The notes under the pieces were generated by a model. It ran no database searches. It saw nothing but the letters and a program-made list of their open reading frames with translations, and was not told the origin of the DNA. The translations under genes and the position numbers were made by a program. From Mesorhizobium sp. (lineage in GTDB: Bacteria; Pseudomonadota; Alphaproteobacteria; Rhizobiales; Rhizobiaceae), in assembly GCA_030698645.1 (NCBI GenBank), contig JAUYMV010000492.1, positions 1 to 7,680 of the forward strand: a stretch of DNA of 7,680 nucleotides, written 5' to 3'. Every line of letters starts with the position of its first letter. The first letter of the stretch is position 1. Of the stretch, positions 1-6,059 are shown one piece after another.

Positions 1-156
1 AACTGAAAGGGAACCGAAAGTGATGCGCCGGTGTCGCCTTTGTGAACGCCTTCGCCTTGCAGAACGGACCGTTCGACCACGGGGCGCCGCGATCCTGTCG
101 AAAGGGCTCGATCGAGATGGCGCTGGCGCAACGGTCCCGCGCGGCCTATATTCGGC
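1..156. other. intergenic leader upstream of 6S RNA
   Basis: I see no convincing gene here. One frame ends in a TGA at 21-23 after a short Lys/Arg-rich stretch. It could be the last codons of an upstream gene, since zapA commonly precedes 6S RNA in this order, but seven codons are too few to identify it. Another frame is open from base 2 to 163 but is arginine-rich and looks like chance readthrough of GC-rich DNA. A perfect 6-bp inverted repeat (GAACGG-A-CCGTTC, 62-74) and a short palindrome CTCGATCGAG near 107-116 lie here; neither has a known role. Confidence 0.4.
124..152 (+). promoter_or_regulatory. candidate promoter of the 6S RNA gene
   Basis: A TATATT hexamer at 147-152 has a good sigma-70 -10 shape and ends 5 nt before the base where the 6S closing stem begins (157), which is the right distance for a transcription start at about 157-159. 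The -35 position 17 nt upstream (TGGCGC, 124-129) matches the consensus poorly. The -10 is therefore the real support. Confidence 0.5.
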
Positions 157-318
157 GTGACGATCTGCGCTTCGCGGCAGGGGTAACACTTCCCCGGGGC
201 CTTAATGATCCCTAGGGAGCTGTCACTGGGGAGACCCGTGGGTCTCTTCACACGGCGCCCACCTACTTTGTAGGCACCCGGGATCAACTTCTCCACCGGT
301 CTGTGTGGATCGTCACTT
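157..318 (+). ncRNA. ssrS: 6S RNA
   Basis: 6S RNA is a small RNA that mimics an open promoter, binds the housekeeping sigma factor-RNA polymerase holoenzyme and dampens transcription in stationary phase. The sequence shows its rod-like fold. A perfect 9-bp closing stem pairs 157-165 with 308-316. An inner stem pairs TGATCCC (206-212) with GGGATCA (280-286). The apical arm pairs 215-223 with 252-260 (8 of 9 positions, counting one G-U) and is capped by a GAGACC-CGTG-GGTCTC hairpin (231-246). A small hairpin CCTAC-TTT-GTAGG (262-274) sits on the 3' side of the central bubble, as in alphaproteobacterial 6S RNAs. The length of about 160 nt and the position just upstream of fthC are both typical. 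The ends are placed from the closing stem and may be off by a few bases. The RNA could be co-transcribed with fthC 117 nt downstream. Confidence 0.9.
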
Positions 319-435
319 CCCTCTGGACTTTCCCGAGCCACATCCGCCCGGCATCTCGCCCGTCCCGCGGATTTCGCGTTCCTGAAACGCCCGCCAGATG
401 CTACGGCGCTGTTGCATCGTTTGCAGGGACAGATC

Positions 436-1017
436 ATGGACCCCCGTTCGCTCAAGAAGGAGCTGCGCGCCGCCGCGCTCGCGCGCCGCGACGCGCTCGA
501 TCCGCAGTGGCGCATCGAGGCCGCGCTGCGGATGGCCGAGCAGGCCGACGCGCTCGCCATCGAACCGGGCGCCGTCGTATCCGGTTTCTGGCCGATTCGC
601 TCCGAGGTCGACGTCCGCCCGCTGATGTTCGCCCTTGCCGAGCGCGGCGCGCGCCTCTGCCTGCCGGCCATCCTCGACAAGACGACGATCGCGTTCCGCG
701 AACTCGTGCGTGGCGCGCCGCTGGTCGACATGGGGTTCGGCACGGCCGGTCCGGGCGAAGAGGCGCAGGTGCTGGCGCCGGCCGTCATGCTGGTGCCGCT
801 CGCCGCCTTCGACGCCCGCGGCCACCGCATCGGCTATGGCGCCGGTTTCTACGACCGCGCGATCGCCCGGCTGAACGCGGCAGGCAGGCCGCCGCGCCTG
901 ATCGGCATCGCTTTCGACTGCCAGCAGGTCGACCGCGTCCCCGACGAGCCGCACGACGTTGCGCTTCCCGAACTGCTCACCGAATCCGGGTTGCGCCGTT
1001 TCGCGCCTGACTTATAG
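436..1017 (+). CDS. fthC: 5-formyltetrahydrofolate cyclo-ligase
   Basis: This enzyme uses ATP to convert 5-formyltetrahydrofolate to 5,10-methenyltetrahydrofolate in the cytoplasm, recovering an inhibitory storage form of folate for one-carbon metabolism. The protein is 193 aa, a normal length for the family. The N-terminal basic helix (MDPRSLKKELRAAALARRDA) resembles the usual KxxLRxxxLxRR start. The family signature GYGAGFYDR lies at residues 133-141, preceded by the VPLAAFD strand. I chose ATG 436 because an AGGGA ribosome site lies about 6 nt upstream and the family begins here. An in-frame ATG at 412 would add eight residues and has no clear ribosome site. The gene follows 6S RNA, the same arrangement as ssrS-ygfA in enterobacteria, and is 8 nt from the next gene, suggesting one operon. 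Confidence 0.95.
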   Translation: MDPRSLKKELRAAALARRDALDPQWRIEAALRMAEQADALAIEPGAVVSGFWPIRSEVDVRPLMFALAERGARLCLPAILDKTTIAFRELVRGAPLVDMGFGTAGPGEEAQVLAPAVMLVPLAAFDARGHRIGYGAGFYDRAIARLNAAGRPPRLIGIAFDCQQVDRVPDEPHDVALPELLTESGLRRFAPDL

Positions 1018-1025
1018 AACAGCGG

Positions 1026-1850
1026 ATGAGACTTCTTTTCCTCGGCGACATGGTTGGCAAGACGGGCCGCACCGCGGTGTGGGAGCGTCTGCCCGGTTTC
1101 ATTTCCGACTACCGGCTGGATTTTGTCATCGTCAATGGCGAGAACGCGGCTGGCGGCTTCGGCATCACCGAAGAAATCTTCCGCGACACGATCGCCGCCG
1201 GCGCCGATGTCGTGACGACGGGCAACCATGTCTGGGACCAGCGCGAGGCGCTTCTCTTCGCGCCGCGCGAGGAGCGCTTTCTCAGGCCCGCGAACTTTCC
1301 CAAGGGCACGCCCGGCCGCGGTTCCGGCGTCTTCATCGCGAAAAACGGCGCCCGGGTCATGGTGTCCAACATCATGGGCCGCGTCTTCATGCATCCCGAA
1401 CTCGACGATCCGTTCCAGGCCGGCGAGCGCGAACTCGCCGCCTGCCCGCTCGGCGAACAGGCCGACGCGGTGATCTTCGACTTTCATGCCGAGGCGACCA
1501 GCGAGAAGATGTGCTTCGCGCATTTCGTCGACGGGCGCGCCAGCCTCGTCGTCGGCACCCACACCCATTGCCCGACCGCCGACCACCAGATCCTGAACGG
1601 CGGCACCGCATATCTCTCCGACGCCGGCATGTGCGGCGACTACGACTCCTCGCTCGGCATGGACAAGGAGGAGCCGCTCAACCGCTTCCTGTCGAAAGTG
1701 CCGAAGGGCCGCTTCGAGGCGGCCACCGGTCCGGCGACGATCTGCGGCCTCGGCGTCGACATTTCCGATCGCACCGGCCTTGCCGAACGCATCGCGCCGC
1801 TGCGCTTGGGACCGCGCCTGGAGGAAACCGTGCCGTCCTTCTGGACCTGA
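1026..1850 (+). CDS. YmdB-family metallophosphoesterase (TIGR00282 type)
   Basis: This is a 274-aa cytoplasmic metallophosphoesterase of the YmdB family. The Bacillus YmdB hydrolyses 2',3'-cyclic nucleotides and related phosphodiesters; its cellular role in alphaproteobacteria is not settled. All metal-binding motifs are visible: GD at 7-8, NGEN at 37-40 (Glu39, Asn40), GNH at 66-68 (Asn67, His68), FHAE with His154, and GTHTH with His179 and His181. The C-terminal part carries the conserved LSDAGMCG-like stretch after the HTH motif. The length matches the family. It starts 8 nt after fthC stops and is probably translated from the same message, although no strong ribosome site is seen. The naming is secure at family level; the substrate is inference. 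Confidence 0.93.
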   Translation: MRLLFLGDMVGKTGRTAVWERLPGFISDYRLDFVIVNGENAAGGFGITEEIFRDTIAAGADVVTTGNHVWDQREALLFAPREERFLRPANFPKGTPGRGSGVFIAKNGARVMVSNIMGRVFMHPELDDPFQAGERELAACPLGEQADAVIFDFHAEATSEKMCFAHFVDGRASLVVGTHTHCPTADHQILNGGTAYLSDAGMCGDYDSSLGMDKEEPLNRFLSKVPKGRFEAATGPATICGLGVDISDRTGLAERIAPLRLGPRLEETVPSFWT

Positions 1851-1918
1851 CATTGACGGACGCATGCCGCGACACTAACTGACCGCGACACTTCTCCTGC
1901 GAGCGCGAGATCCCAGCC

Positions 1919-2674
1919 ATGCCGTTCCTCGATTTCCTTGCGCCGCATTTCGTCTGGCTGAACGACCCGACCGCCTGGGTGGCGCTGGCGACGCTTGTCG
2001 TCCTCGAGATCGTGCTCGGCATCGACAATCTGATCTTCATCTCGATCCTGACCAACAAGCTGCCCCAGGAGCAGCAGAAGAACGCCCGGCGGCTGGGCAT
2101 CGGCGCCGCCCTCGTGCTGCGCCTCGTGCTGCTCGCGACCATCTCCTTCATCGTCCAGCTCACCACGCCGGTCGTCACCGCCTTCGACCACGACTTCTCC
2201 TGGCGCGACCTGATCCTGATCGCCGGCGGCCTGTTCCTGGTCTGGAAGGCGACGCGGGAAATCCACCACACGGTCGATCCGGAGGATAGCAAGGACACCA
2301 TGATCGGCGGCGCCGTCGCGATGACGCTCGGCGCGGCGATCTTCCAGATCCTGCTCCTCGACCTCGTCTTTTCGATCGACTCGATCGTCACCGCCGTCGG
2401 CATGACCAACGAGATCGCCATCATGTATATCGCCGTGATCTGCGCGGTGACCGTGATGCTGCTCGCCGCCGAGCCGCTATCGCGCTTCATCGACAAGAAC
2501 CCGACGATCGTCATGCTGGCGCTCAGCTTCCTGCTGATGATCGGCATGACGCTGATCGCCGACGGCTTCGGCTTCCATGTGCCCAAGGGCTACATCTACG
2601 CCGCCATGGGCTTCTCCGCCCTGGTCGAAAGCCTCAACATGCTGGCGCGGCGGCGCAGGAGCACCAAGGCCTGA
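1919..2674 (+). CDS. TerC family integral membrane protein
   Basis: This is a 251-aa polytopic inner-membrane protein of the TerC family, which includes tellurite-resistance TerC and the manganese exporters Alx and MeeF/MeeY. Members export Mn2+ or support metal loading of secreted enzymes; which of these applies here cannot be told from sequence. Family hallmarks are the first-helix motif [12 protein letters not shown] (Glu30, Asp36), the repeat-related motif [15 protein letters not shown] (Asp148, Asp154) and a C-terminal LSFLLMIG and [14 protein letters not shown] block. The buried acidic residues in the two inverted helix motifs are the likely ion-binding sites. About seven hydrophobic segments are present, with a basic cytoplasmic tail (RRRRSTK). 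The 68-nt gap after the phosphoesterase holds no clear promoter or terminator, so co-transcription is possible. The ATG has only a weak ribosome site. No tellurite-resistance partners (TerA/B/D) are nearby. Confidence 0.92.
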   Translation: MPFLDFLAPHFVWLNDPTAWVALATLVVLEIVLGIDNLIFISILTNKLPQEQQKNARRLGIGAALVLRLVLLATISFIVQLTTPVVTAFDHDFSWRDLILIAGGLFLVWKATREIHHTVDPEDSKDTMIGGAVAMTLGAAIFQILLLDLVFSIDSIVTAVGMTNEIAIMYIAVICAVTVMLLAAEPLSRFIDKNPTIVMLALSFLLMIGMTLIADGFGFHVPKGYIYAAMGFSALVESLNMLARRRRSTKA

Positions 2675-3016
2675 GGCGCGCCGCCCACCTCCCCCTTGTG
2701 GGGAGGTCGACGCGAAGCGTCGGGTGGGGGTTGCGAGCGATAGCGAGCTACAAGGAACTTGCCGTCCGCCCAAGCACCCCCAGCCTCCTAACCCTCCCCA
2801 CAAGCGGGAGGGTTAGGCGCGCACCGCACCGCTCGCCGCTTGTCACCCGCAGTAGCGTGCTCCAATTTCCGGCCCTGACTCGCCCGCACACGCGAATCCC
2901 TTGTCGTTACTCACCCGCTCCCCCTCTTGTCACCAGCTGTCAGTAATCTTTCGCAAGCTCTGTCCACACCCCCTCCGCCGCCGGCGATCATGTCCGAAGC
3001 GCAACGGAGGCAAGGT
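2675..3016. other. gene-poor stretch with a repeat element
   Basis: This 342-bp gap between terC and the next gene holds the palindromic element at 2676-2822. The remainder (2823-3016) is C-rich on the + strand, with loosely repeated CTTGTCACC and CACCCGC words near 2840, 2900 and 2930. I could not place a convincing promoter for the downstream gene; CTTGTC words resemble rhizobial -35 boxes, but no good -10 lies 17 nt further on. Confidence 0.6.
2676..2822. repeat. intergenic palindromic repeat with tandem hairpins
   Basis: The element begins just after the terC stop. Its two ends are imperfect inverted repeats of about 30 bp: GCGCGCC plus a C-rich arm at 2676-2706 against the reverse complement of the segment ending AGGCGCGC at 2822. 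Inside are three hairpins: ACCTCCCC/GGGGAGGT (2687-2707, perfect 8 bp), CGACGC-GAA-GCGTCG (2708-2722, perfect 6 bp) and TAACCCTCCC/GGGAGGGTTA (2789-2815, perfect 10 bp). Hairpins 1 and 3 share the core CTTGTGGGGAGG in opposite orientation. Elements with this CCTCCCC-CTTGTG-GGGAGG theme are, to my knowledge, scattered between genes in Mesorhizobium and relatives, comparable to RIME-type mosaics. It has no coding capacity. It could stabilise or end the terC transcript, but no T-run follows. Confidence 0.75.
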
Positions 3017-3466
3017 ATGGACTGGAAGGAACAAGCAGCGACGAATGACCTGCTCGATCGCATCGTCGTGCTGCTGCTTGCCATCGCGGATCTCGCCGAG
3101 CGCGCCGCCGGCGTCCCCGACGCGCGTCGGCGTCTGGTGCTGGCGATCATCCTGCAGGGCGATATCGTCGTGCGCGACTTCGTCCGCGCCCCCGACGGCT
3201 CTCCGGGGGGCGCGCAACGGGCGCCCGCCGCGATTCCGTGCCGCGGCCACGGTCCTGAAGACGCGATGGCCCTCGCCATGTCGCTGCGGACCCTCGCGCT
3301 CATCGTGCGAAGCCTGGCCGGACGGACGCGCCGCCTGTCGGTCCTGCCGGCGGATTACCTCCGGGACACAGCCGGCTGCTTCGGGCCGGACCACCGCCGC
3401 TCCGCATGCATTGGACGTTTCCCCGACACAGCGTTCCCGCCCGCCCAACGCCTCGACACGTCATGA
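3017..3466 (+). CDS. hypothetical protein, small, helix-rich
   Basis: I do not recognise this 149-aa protein. I chose ATG 3017 because a perfect GGAGG (3006-3010) sits 6 nt upstream. In-frame ATGs at 2927 and 2990 would add a proline-rich stretch and lack a ribosome site. Residues 12-31 (LLDRIVVLLLAIADLAERAA) and 38-56 form hydrophobic or amphipathic helices, and 82-104 a third (AMALAMSLRTLALIVRSLAG). They are separated by a Gly/Pro/Ala-rich linker at 58-80 and followed by a basic, disordered-looking tail with three cysteines in the whole protein (75, 127 and 137 approximately). Charged residues within the hydrophobic runs argue for amphipathic helices that pack or bind a membrane surface rather than true transmembrane spans. 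No signal peptide is seen. The start of the protein resembles small hypothetical proteins I recall from rhizobia, but no function can be given. It stands alone between two repeat elements. Confidence 0.65.
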   Translation: MDWKEQAATNDLLDRIVVLLLAIADLAERAAGVPDARRRLVLAIILQGDIVVRDFVRAPDGSPGGAQRAPAAIPCRGHGPEDAMALAMSLRTLALIVRSLAGRTRRLSVLPADYLRDTAGCFGPDHRRSACIGRFPDTAFPPAQRLDTS

Positions 3467-3672
3467 GCGACGCCTCCGGGGATGCTTGCCTCTTTCCACC
3501 TGCGCGACGGTCCCTCCGGCGACGCCCTTCTGCGGCAAAAGATAATTATTTCAAATGCTTAGATCCAACACCGACGTCATCCCGGAGGCCGAAGGCCATC
3601 TGGGATCCATTGACCTATGCCGGTTCCGCAAACAAGCATCGTCGCCCAGCGCACGAACGACATGGCCCCCCC
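3467..3672. other. convergent intergenic region
   Basis: This 206-bp gap separates the + strand hypothetical gene from the end of the - strand metallo-beta-lactamase-fold gene. It contains an AT-rich patch at 3537-3562 (AAAAGATAATTATTTCAAAT), unlike the GC-rich surroundings, followed by the palindrome at 3579-3606. No reading frame with a credible start and ribosome site is present. Confidence 0.5.
3579..3606. repeat. imperfect palindrome, possible dispersed repeat or terminator
   Basis: ATCCC (3579-3583) pairs with GGGAT (3602-3606) and GGCC (3587-3590) pairs with GGCC (3594-3597) around a GAA loop, with one or two mismatches or bulges between the paired blocks. The theme GTCATCCCGGAGGCCGAAGG is, from memory, common between genes in Mesorhizobium-like genomes. 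It lies between two converging genes, where a hairpin could stop transcription in both directions, but neither side has a T-run. Dispersal through the genome is inference. Confidence 0.5.
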
Positions 3673-4491
3673 TCACACCCCCTGCAGCACGACGATCGTC
3701 GGCCGGCGCGGAAGCGTGGTCAGTGACACGGTCAGCGAACGGCTGGCGCGAAAATCGGTGGCAAAGCCCTCGCCCATCAGCCCGATGAATTCCCCGATCG
3801 GCGTCGAATGCCGGTGCATCGGCAGGATGACCGACGAATAGAGGCGCCCGGCGATGCCGCTCATATTGGTCAGCGATTGCGTCATGCCGCCGTCGACCGG
3901 CACCATCAGCACGTCGAGCCGTCCGATCGCCGCATAGTGCGCATCGGTCAGATCGTGGTGCAGATGGCCGAGATGGCCGATGCACAGCCCCGCCACCTCG
4001 AAGACGAAGATCGAATTGCCGTCCTTCTCCATCGTGTCGAAGCGACGGATGTCGGTCGGCACGTTGCGGATATAGATGTCGTCGACCACCAGCCGGTGCT
4101 TCGCCGGGCTGGTCCCGTCGCCCCAGCCCGGCAGCGGGTGTTCTATGGCCGGGTCTGGCGAAATCGTGAAATGCCCGGAATGCGCCTTGTTCATCGTCGC
4201 CACGCGCGGCATCGGGTCGATGGCGTAGCGCCCGGAATAGTCGGTGGCCACGCGCACGCCACCTGGGGTGTCGATCGTGTAGGTCGAATGACCCACATAG
4301 GTGATCGTGACTTCTCCCTTGCCGGCGACCTGTGCGAGCGTCGGCGTGAAATTGGCATAGACGACGTTGGGCAGCGCTTCGGCCATCGCGATACAGGAGC
4401 TGGGCACCGGATCGTCCTGCGCCGATGCGGGGCCGGCGGCCGACCCGATCGCCAGGGCGAACAGAAAAAGCGCGCTGCGGACAGGGGACAT
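3673..4491 (-). CDS. secreted MBL-fold (metallo-beta-lactamase superfamily) protein, atypical metal site
   Basis: This is a 272-aa protein of the COG2220-like metallo-beta-lactamase superfamily. It starts at ATG 4489-4491, chosen because a perfect AGGAGG (4498-4503) lies 6 nt upstream and a signal peptide follows at once: charged start, hydrophobic core SALFLFALAIGSAAG, cleavage after ASA at about residue 24. The mature protein should be periplasmic. A longer frame back to 4623 lacks both features. Fold landmarks are VGHSTYTIDTPGG (66-78), TDY (83-85), KAHSGH (102-107), GHLGHLHHD (172-180), MVPVDGG (196-202) and LPMHRH (223-228). The usual HxHxDH is KAHSGH here: the first His is Lys102 and the Asp is Gly106. 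The usual HLGD Asp is His176, with extra histidines at 178 and 179. It may bind metal differently or have lost hydrolase activity. The substrate is unknown. It is divergent from yebC. Confidence 0.85.
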   Translation of the reverse strand: MSPVRSALFLFALAIGSAAGPASAQDDPVPSSCIAMAEALPNVVYANFTPTLAQVAGKGEVTITYVGHSTYTIDTPGGVRVATDYSGRYAIDPMPRVATMNKAHSGHFTISPDPAIEHPLPGWGDGTSPAKHRLVVDDIYIRNVPTDIRRFDTMEKDGNSIFVFEVAGLCIGHLGHLHHDLTDAHYAAIGRLDVLMVPVDGGMTQSLTNMSGIAGRLYSSVILPMHRHSTPIGEFIGLMGEGFATDFRASRSLTVSLTTLPRRPTIVVLQGV

Positions 4492-4562
4492 GGCAAACCT
4501 CCTGGCGGGACTGTGTGCCGCCATTCTGCCAACGACAGCCCGGCCCGCCGCATCACGATTTC

Positions 4563-4580
4563 GCGAGGCGCCCGCCTCGC
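4563..4580. promoter_or_regulatory. perfect inverted repeat in the divergent intergenic region
   Basis: GCGAGGC (4563-4569) and GCCTCGC (4574-4580) form a perfect 7-bp inverted repeat around GCCC. It lies between the start of the MBL-fold gene (4491) and yebC (4659), just upstream of the -35 position of the candidate yebC promoter. It could be an operator or a hairpin in the leader of the - strand gene. It is GC-rich, so chance is possible. Confidence 0.35.
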
Positions 4581-4584
4581 CGGT

Positions 4585-4614
4585 TCTGGACGCGGCATTC
4601 GCATCTGCTATAAG
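4585..4614 (+). promoter_or_regulatory. candidate yebC promoter
   Basis: TATAAG at 4609-4614 is preceded 18 nt upstream by TCTGGA (4585-4590), a partial match to the rhizobial -35 CTTGAC. Transcription would start near 4621 and give a leader of about 38 nt ending in the AAGGGG ribosome site. This is the only TATA-like hexamer in the 167-bp divergent region. The call is pattern-based. Confidence 0.45.
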
Positions 4615-4658
4615 GCTCGCCATTCAAATCCCGCTGTTTCGAGCACAAAAGGGGCGTC

Positions 4659-5408
4659 ATGGCCGGCCATTCCCAGTTCAAGAACATCATGCACCGCAAG
4701 GGCCGCCAGGACGCGGTGCGCTCGAAAATGTTCTCCAAGCTCGCCCGCGAAATCACCGTCGCGGCCAAGATGGGTGTGCCCGATCCGGAAATGAACGCCC
4801 GCCTGCGCCTCGCCATCCAGAACGCCAAGGCGGTCTCGATGCCGAAGGACAACATCGCCCGCGCCGTCTCCAAGGCGTCGGGCAATGACGGCGAAAACTA
4901 TGACGAGGTGCGTTACGAGGGCTACGGGCCGGGCGGCGTCGCCGTCATCGTCGAGGCGCTGACCGACAACCGCAACCGCACCGCATCGAACGTCCGCGCC
5001 GCCTTCACCAAGGCCGGCGGCGCGCTCGGCGAAACCAATTCGGTGTCCTTCCTGTGGGACCGCACCGGCGAGATCGTCTATGCGCCGAAGGCCGGCGACG
5101 CCGACAAGGTGATGGAGGCCGCCATCGAAGCCGGCGCCGACGACGTCGTCTCCGACGAGGACGGCCACACCATCCTGTGCGCCTTCGAAAGCCTGAACGA
5201 GGTGTCGAAGGCACTTGAGGCAGCGCTCGGCGAGGCCGAGAGCGTGAAGATCATCTGGAAGCCGCAGACCCATGTCCCGGTCGACGAGGACCGCGCGACC
5301 TCGGTCATGAAGCTGGTAGCGACCCTGGAAGACGACGACGACGTGCAGAACGTCTACGCCAATTTCGAGGTCGACGACGAGACGATGGCCAAGCTGAGCG
5401 CCGCATGA
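4659..5408 (+). CDS. yebC: YebC/PmpR family protein (TACO1 homologue)
   Basis: This is a 249-aa cytoplasmic protein of the YebC/TACO1 family. Members were described first as DNA-binding regulators (PmpR) and more recently as ribosome-associated factors helping translation of difficult, for example proline-rich, stretches; mitochondrial TACO1 activates translation of COX1. The family N-terminus is intact: [19 protein letters not shown], then a [10 protein letters not shown] helix. Next come [20 protein letters not shown] with the conserved pattern of small and basic residues, [14 protein letters not shown] near residues 86-99, and the [16 protein letters not shown] block. Length is standard. 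The start has an AAGGGG ribosome site 4 to 5 nt upstream. In many bacteria yebC precedes ruvC; here it is followed instead by a SelW-like gene overlapping by 4 nt and then a terminator. Confidence 0.96.
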   Translation: MAGHSQFKNIMHRKGRQDAVRSKMFSKLAREITVAAKMGVPDPEMNARLRLAIQNAKAVSMPKDNIARAVSKASGNDGENYDEVRYEGYGPGGVAVIVEALTDNRNRTASNVRAAFTKAGGALGETNSVSFLWDRTGEIVYAPKAGDADKVMEAAIEAGADDVVSDEDGHTILCAFESLNEVSKALEAALGEAESVKIIWKPQTHVPVDEDRATSVMKLVATLEDDDDVQNVYANFEVDDETMAKLSAA

Positions 5409-5704
5409 CAAACGTGCCGGCCCGCCCGGTCATTCGCATCGCCTATTGCACGCAGTGCAACTGGCTCTTGCGGGCGGGCTGGATGGCGCAGGAGCTGCTC
5501 TCGACCTTCGGCGGCGAGCTTGCCGAGGTGGCGCTGGTGCCTGGGACCGGCGGCATCTTCGAGATCCGCTGCGACGGCGCGCTCGTCTGGGAGCGCAAGC
5601 GCGACGGCGGCTTTCCCGACGCCGCCGAACTGAAGCGCCGCGTTCGCGACGCGGCCTGGCCCGGCCGCGATCTCGGACACGGCGACAGGAAATCGGGCGC
5701 CTGA
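5405..5704 (+). CDS. SelT/SelW/SelH-family (Rdx) thioredoxin-like protein
   Basis: This is a 99-aa protein of the SelW-like Rdx family, small thioredoxin-fold proteins believed to act in thiol redox chemistry. The signature is clear: [20 protein letters not shown] near the N-terminus, with the redox pair Cys15-x-x-Cys18. The second position is an ordinary cysteine codon, so no selenocysteine insertion is needed. The usual [19 protein letters not shown] strand region and [15 protein letters not shown] helix follow. The last fifteen or so residues are basic and probably disordered. Its ATG overlaps the yebC stop (ATGA), so translation is likely coupled. The hairpin terminator begins 5 nt after its stop, so this is the last gene of a two-gene operon. 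Its physiological partner is unknown. Confidence 0.9.
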   Translation: MTNVPARPVIRIAYCTQCNWLLRAGWMAQELLSTFGGELAEVALVPGTGGIFEIRCDGALVWERKRDGGFPDAAELKRRVRDAAWPGRDLGHGDRKSGA

Positions 5705-5709
5705 AAGCA

Positions 5710-5731
5710 AAACCCCGCCGGAGCGGGGTTT
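5710..5731. terminator. bidirectional rho-independent terminator
   Basis: AAACCCCGC (5710-5718) pairs perfectly with GCGGGGTTT (5723-5731) around CGGA, a 9-bp stem. It lies between the convergent SelW-like gene (+) and rpmE (-). Read on the - strand the stem runs into GTTTTGCTTT, a good T-rich tail for rpmE. On the + strand the stem itself ends in TTT followed by CACG, a weaker tail. Confidence 0.85.
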
Positions 5732-5762
5732 CACGAAATCACGATATCCGGCAGGCGTCGGA

Positions 5763-5984
5763 TCAGATGCCGAAGCCTTCGTAGCGCTTCTTGAACTTCG
5801 ACAGGCGGCCGCCGCGGTCGAGCATGTGCTGCTGGCCGCCGGTCCAGGCCGGGTGCGTGGTGGGGTCGATGTCGAGGTTCATCGTGTCGCCCTCCTTGCC
5901 CCAGGTCGAGCGCGTCATGTATTCGGTGCCGTCGGTCATCACGATCTTGATCGTGTGGTAGTCGGGATGGATCTTGTCTTTCAT
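5763..5984 (-). CDS. rpmE: 50S ribosomal protein L31, cysteine-less type
   Basis: This is a 73-aa protein of the large ribosomal subunit that bridges to the small subunit. The sequence begins [20 protein letters not shown] and ends with the typical basic segment [25 protein letters not shown] block near residue 44 matches the family's HPFYTGKQ. The protein has no cysteine at all, so it lacks the zinc ribbon of C+ L31 proteins; this is usual in alphaproteobacteria. ATG 5982-5984 was chosen because L31 proteins start MK, and AGGA lies 8 nt upstream. An ATG 39 nt earlier would add an arginine-rich extension and falls inside a hairpin. The gene ends at the shared terminator and is divergent from an ABC exporter. 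Confidence 0.95.
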   Translation of the reverse strand: MKDKIHPDYHTIKIVMTDGTEYMTRSTWGKEGDTMNLDIDPTTHPAWTGGQQHMLDRGGRLSKFKKRYEGFGI

Positions 5985-6002
5985 CGGTCTCGTCCTGGAT
6001 GC

Positions 6003-6021
6003 GGGGCCGAAGCGGCGCCCC
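6003..6021 (-). promoter_or_regulatory. hairpin just upstream of the rpmE ribosome binding site
   Basis: Read on the - strand, this segment forms a 7-bp GC stem with one bulged C and a CTT loop (inner part GCCG-CTT-CGGC). It ends 6 nt before the AGGA of rpmE. L31 synthesis is autoregulated through its mRNA leader in E. coli, so a control element here is plausible, but the structure is not shown to be conserved. Confidence 0.35.
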
Positions 6022-6059
6022 ATTGCGGCGGTGCGGCGATGTCGCCCACCCTGGAAAGC

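Noticed and set aside
2..163. Open frame at the left edge
   Set aside because: It is arginine-rich, runs into the 6S RNA gene and resembles no protein family; probably chance readthrough in GC-rich DNA.
849..1865. Long - strand open frame opposite fthC and the YmdB-type phosphoesterase
   Set aside because: Both + strand genes carry full family motifs in these bases, and the antisense product resembles no family.
1851..1918. Possible yybP-ykoY (manganese) riboswitch upstream of terC
   Set aside because: The gap is only 68 nt, too short for that riboswitch, and shows none of its paired helices or a terminator or sequestering stem.
2927..3016. N-terminal extension of the hypothetical protein from ATG 2927 or 2990
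   Set aside because: Neither start has a ribosome site and the added residues are a proline run, whereas ATG 3017 has GGAGG at 6 nt.
3808..4794. Long + strand open frame across the MBL-fold gene and the start of yebC
   Set aside because: It is the antisense shadow of the - strand gene, crosses the yebC start in another frame and has no credible ribosome site.
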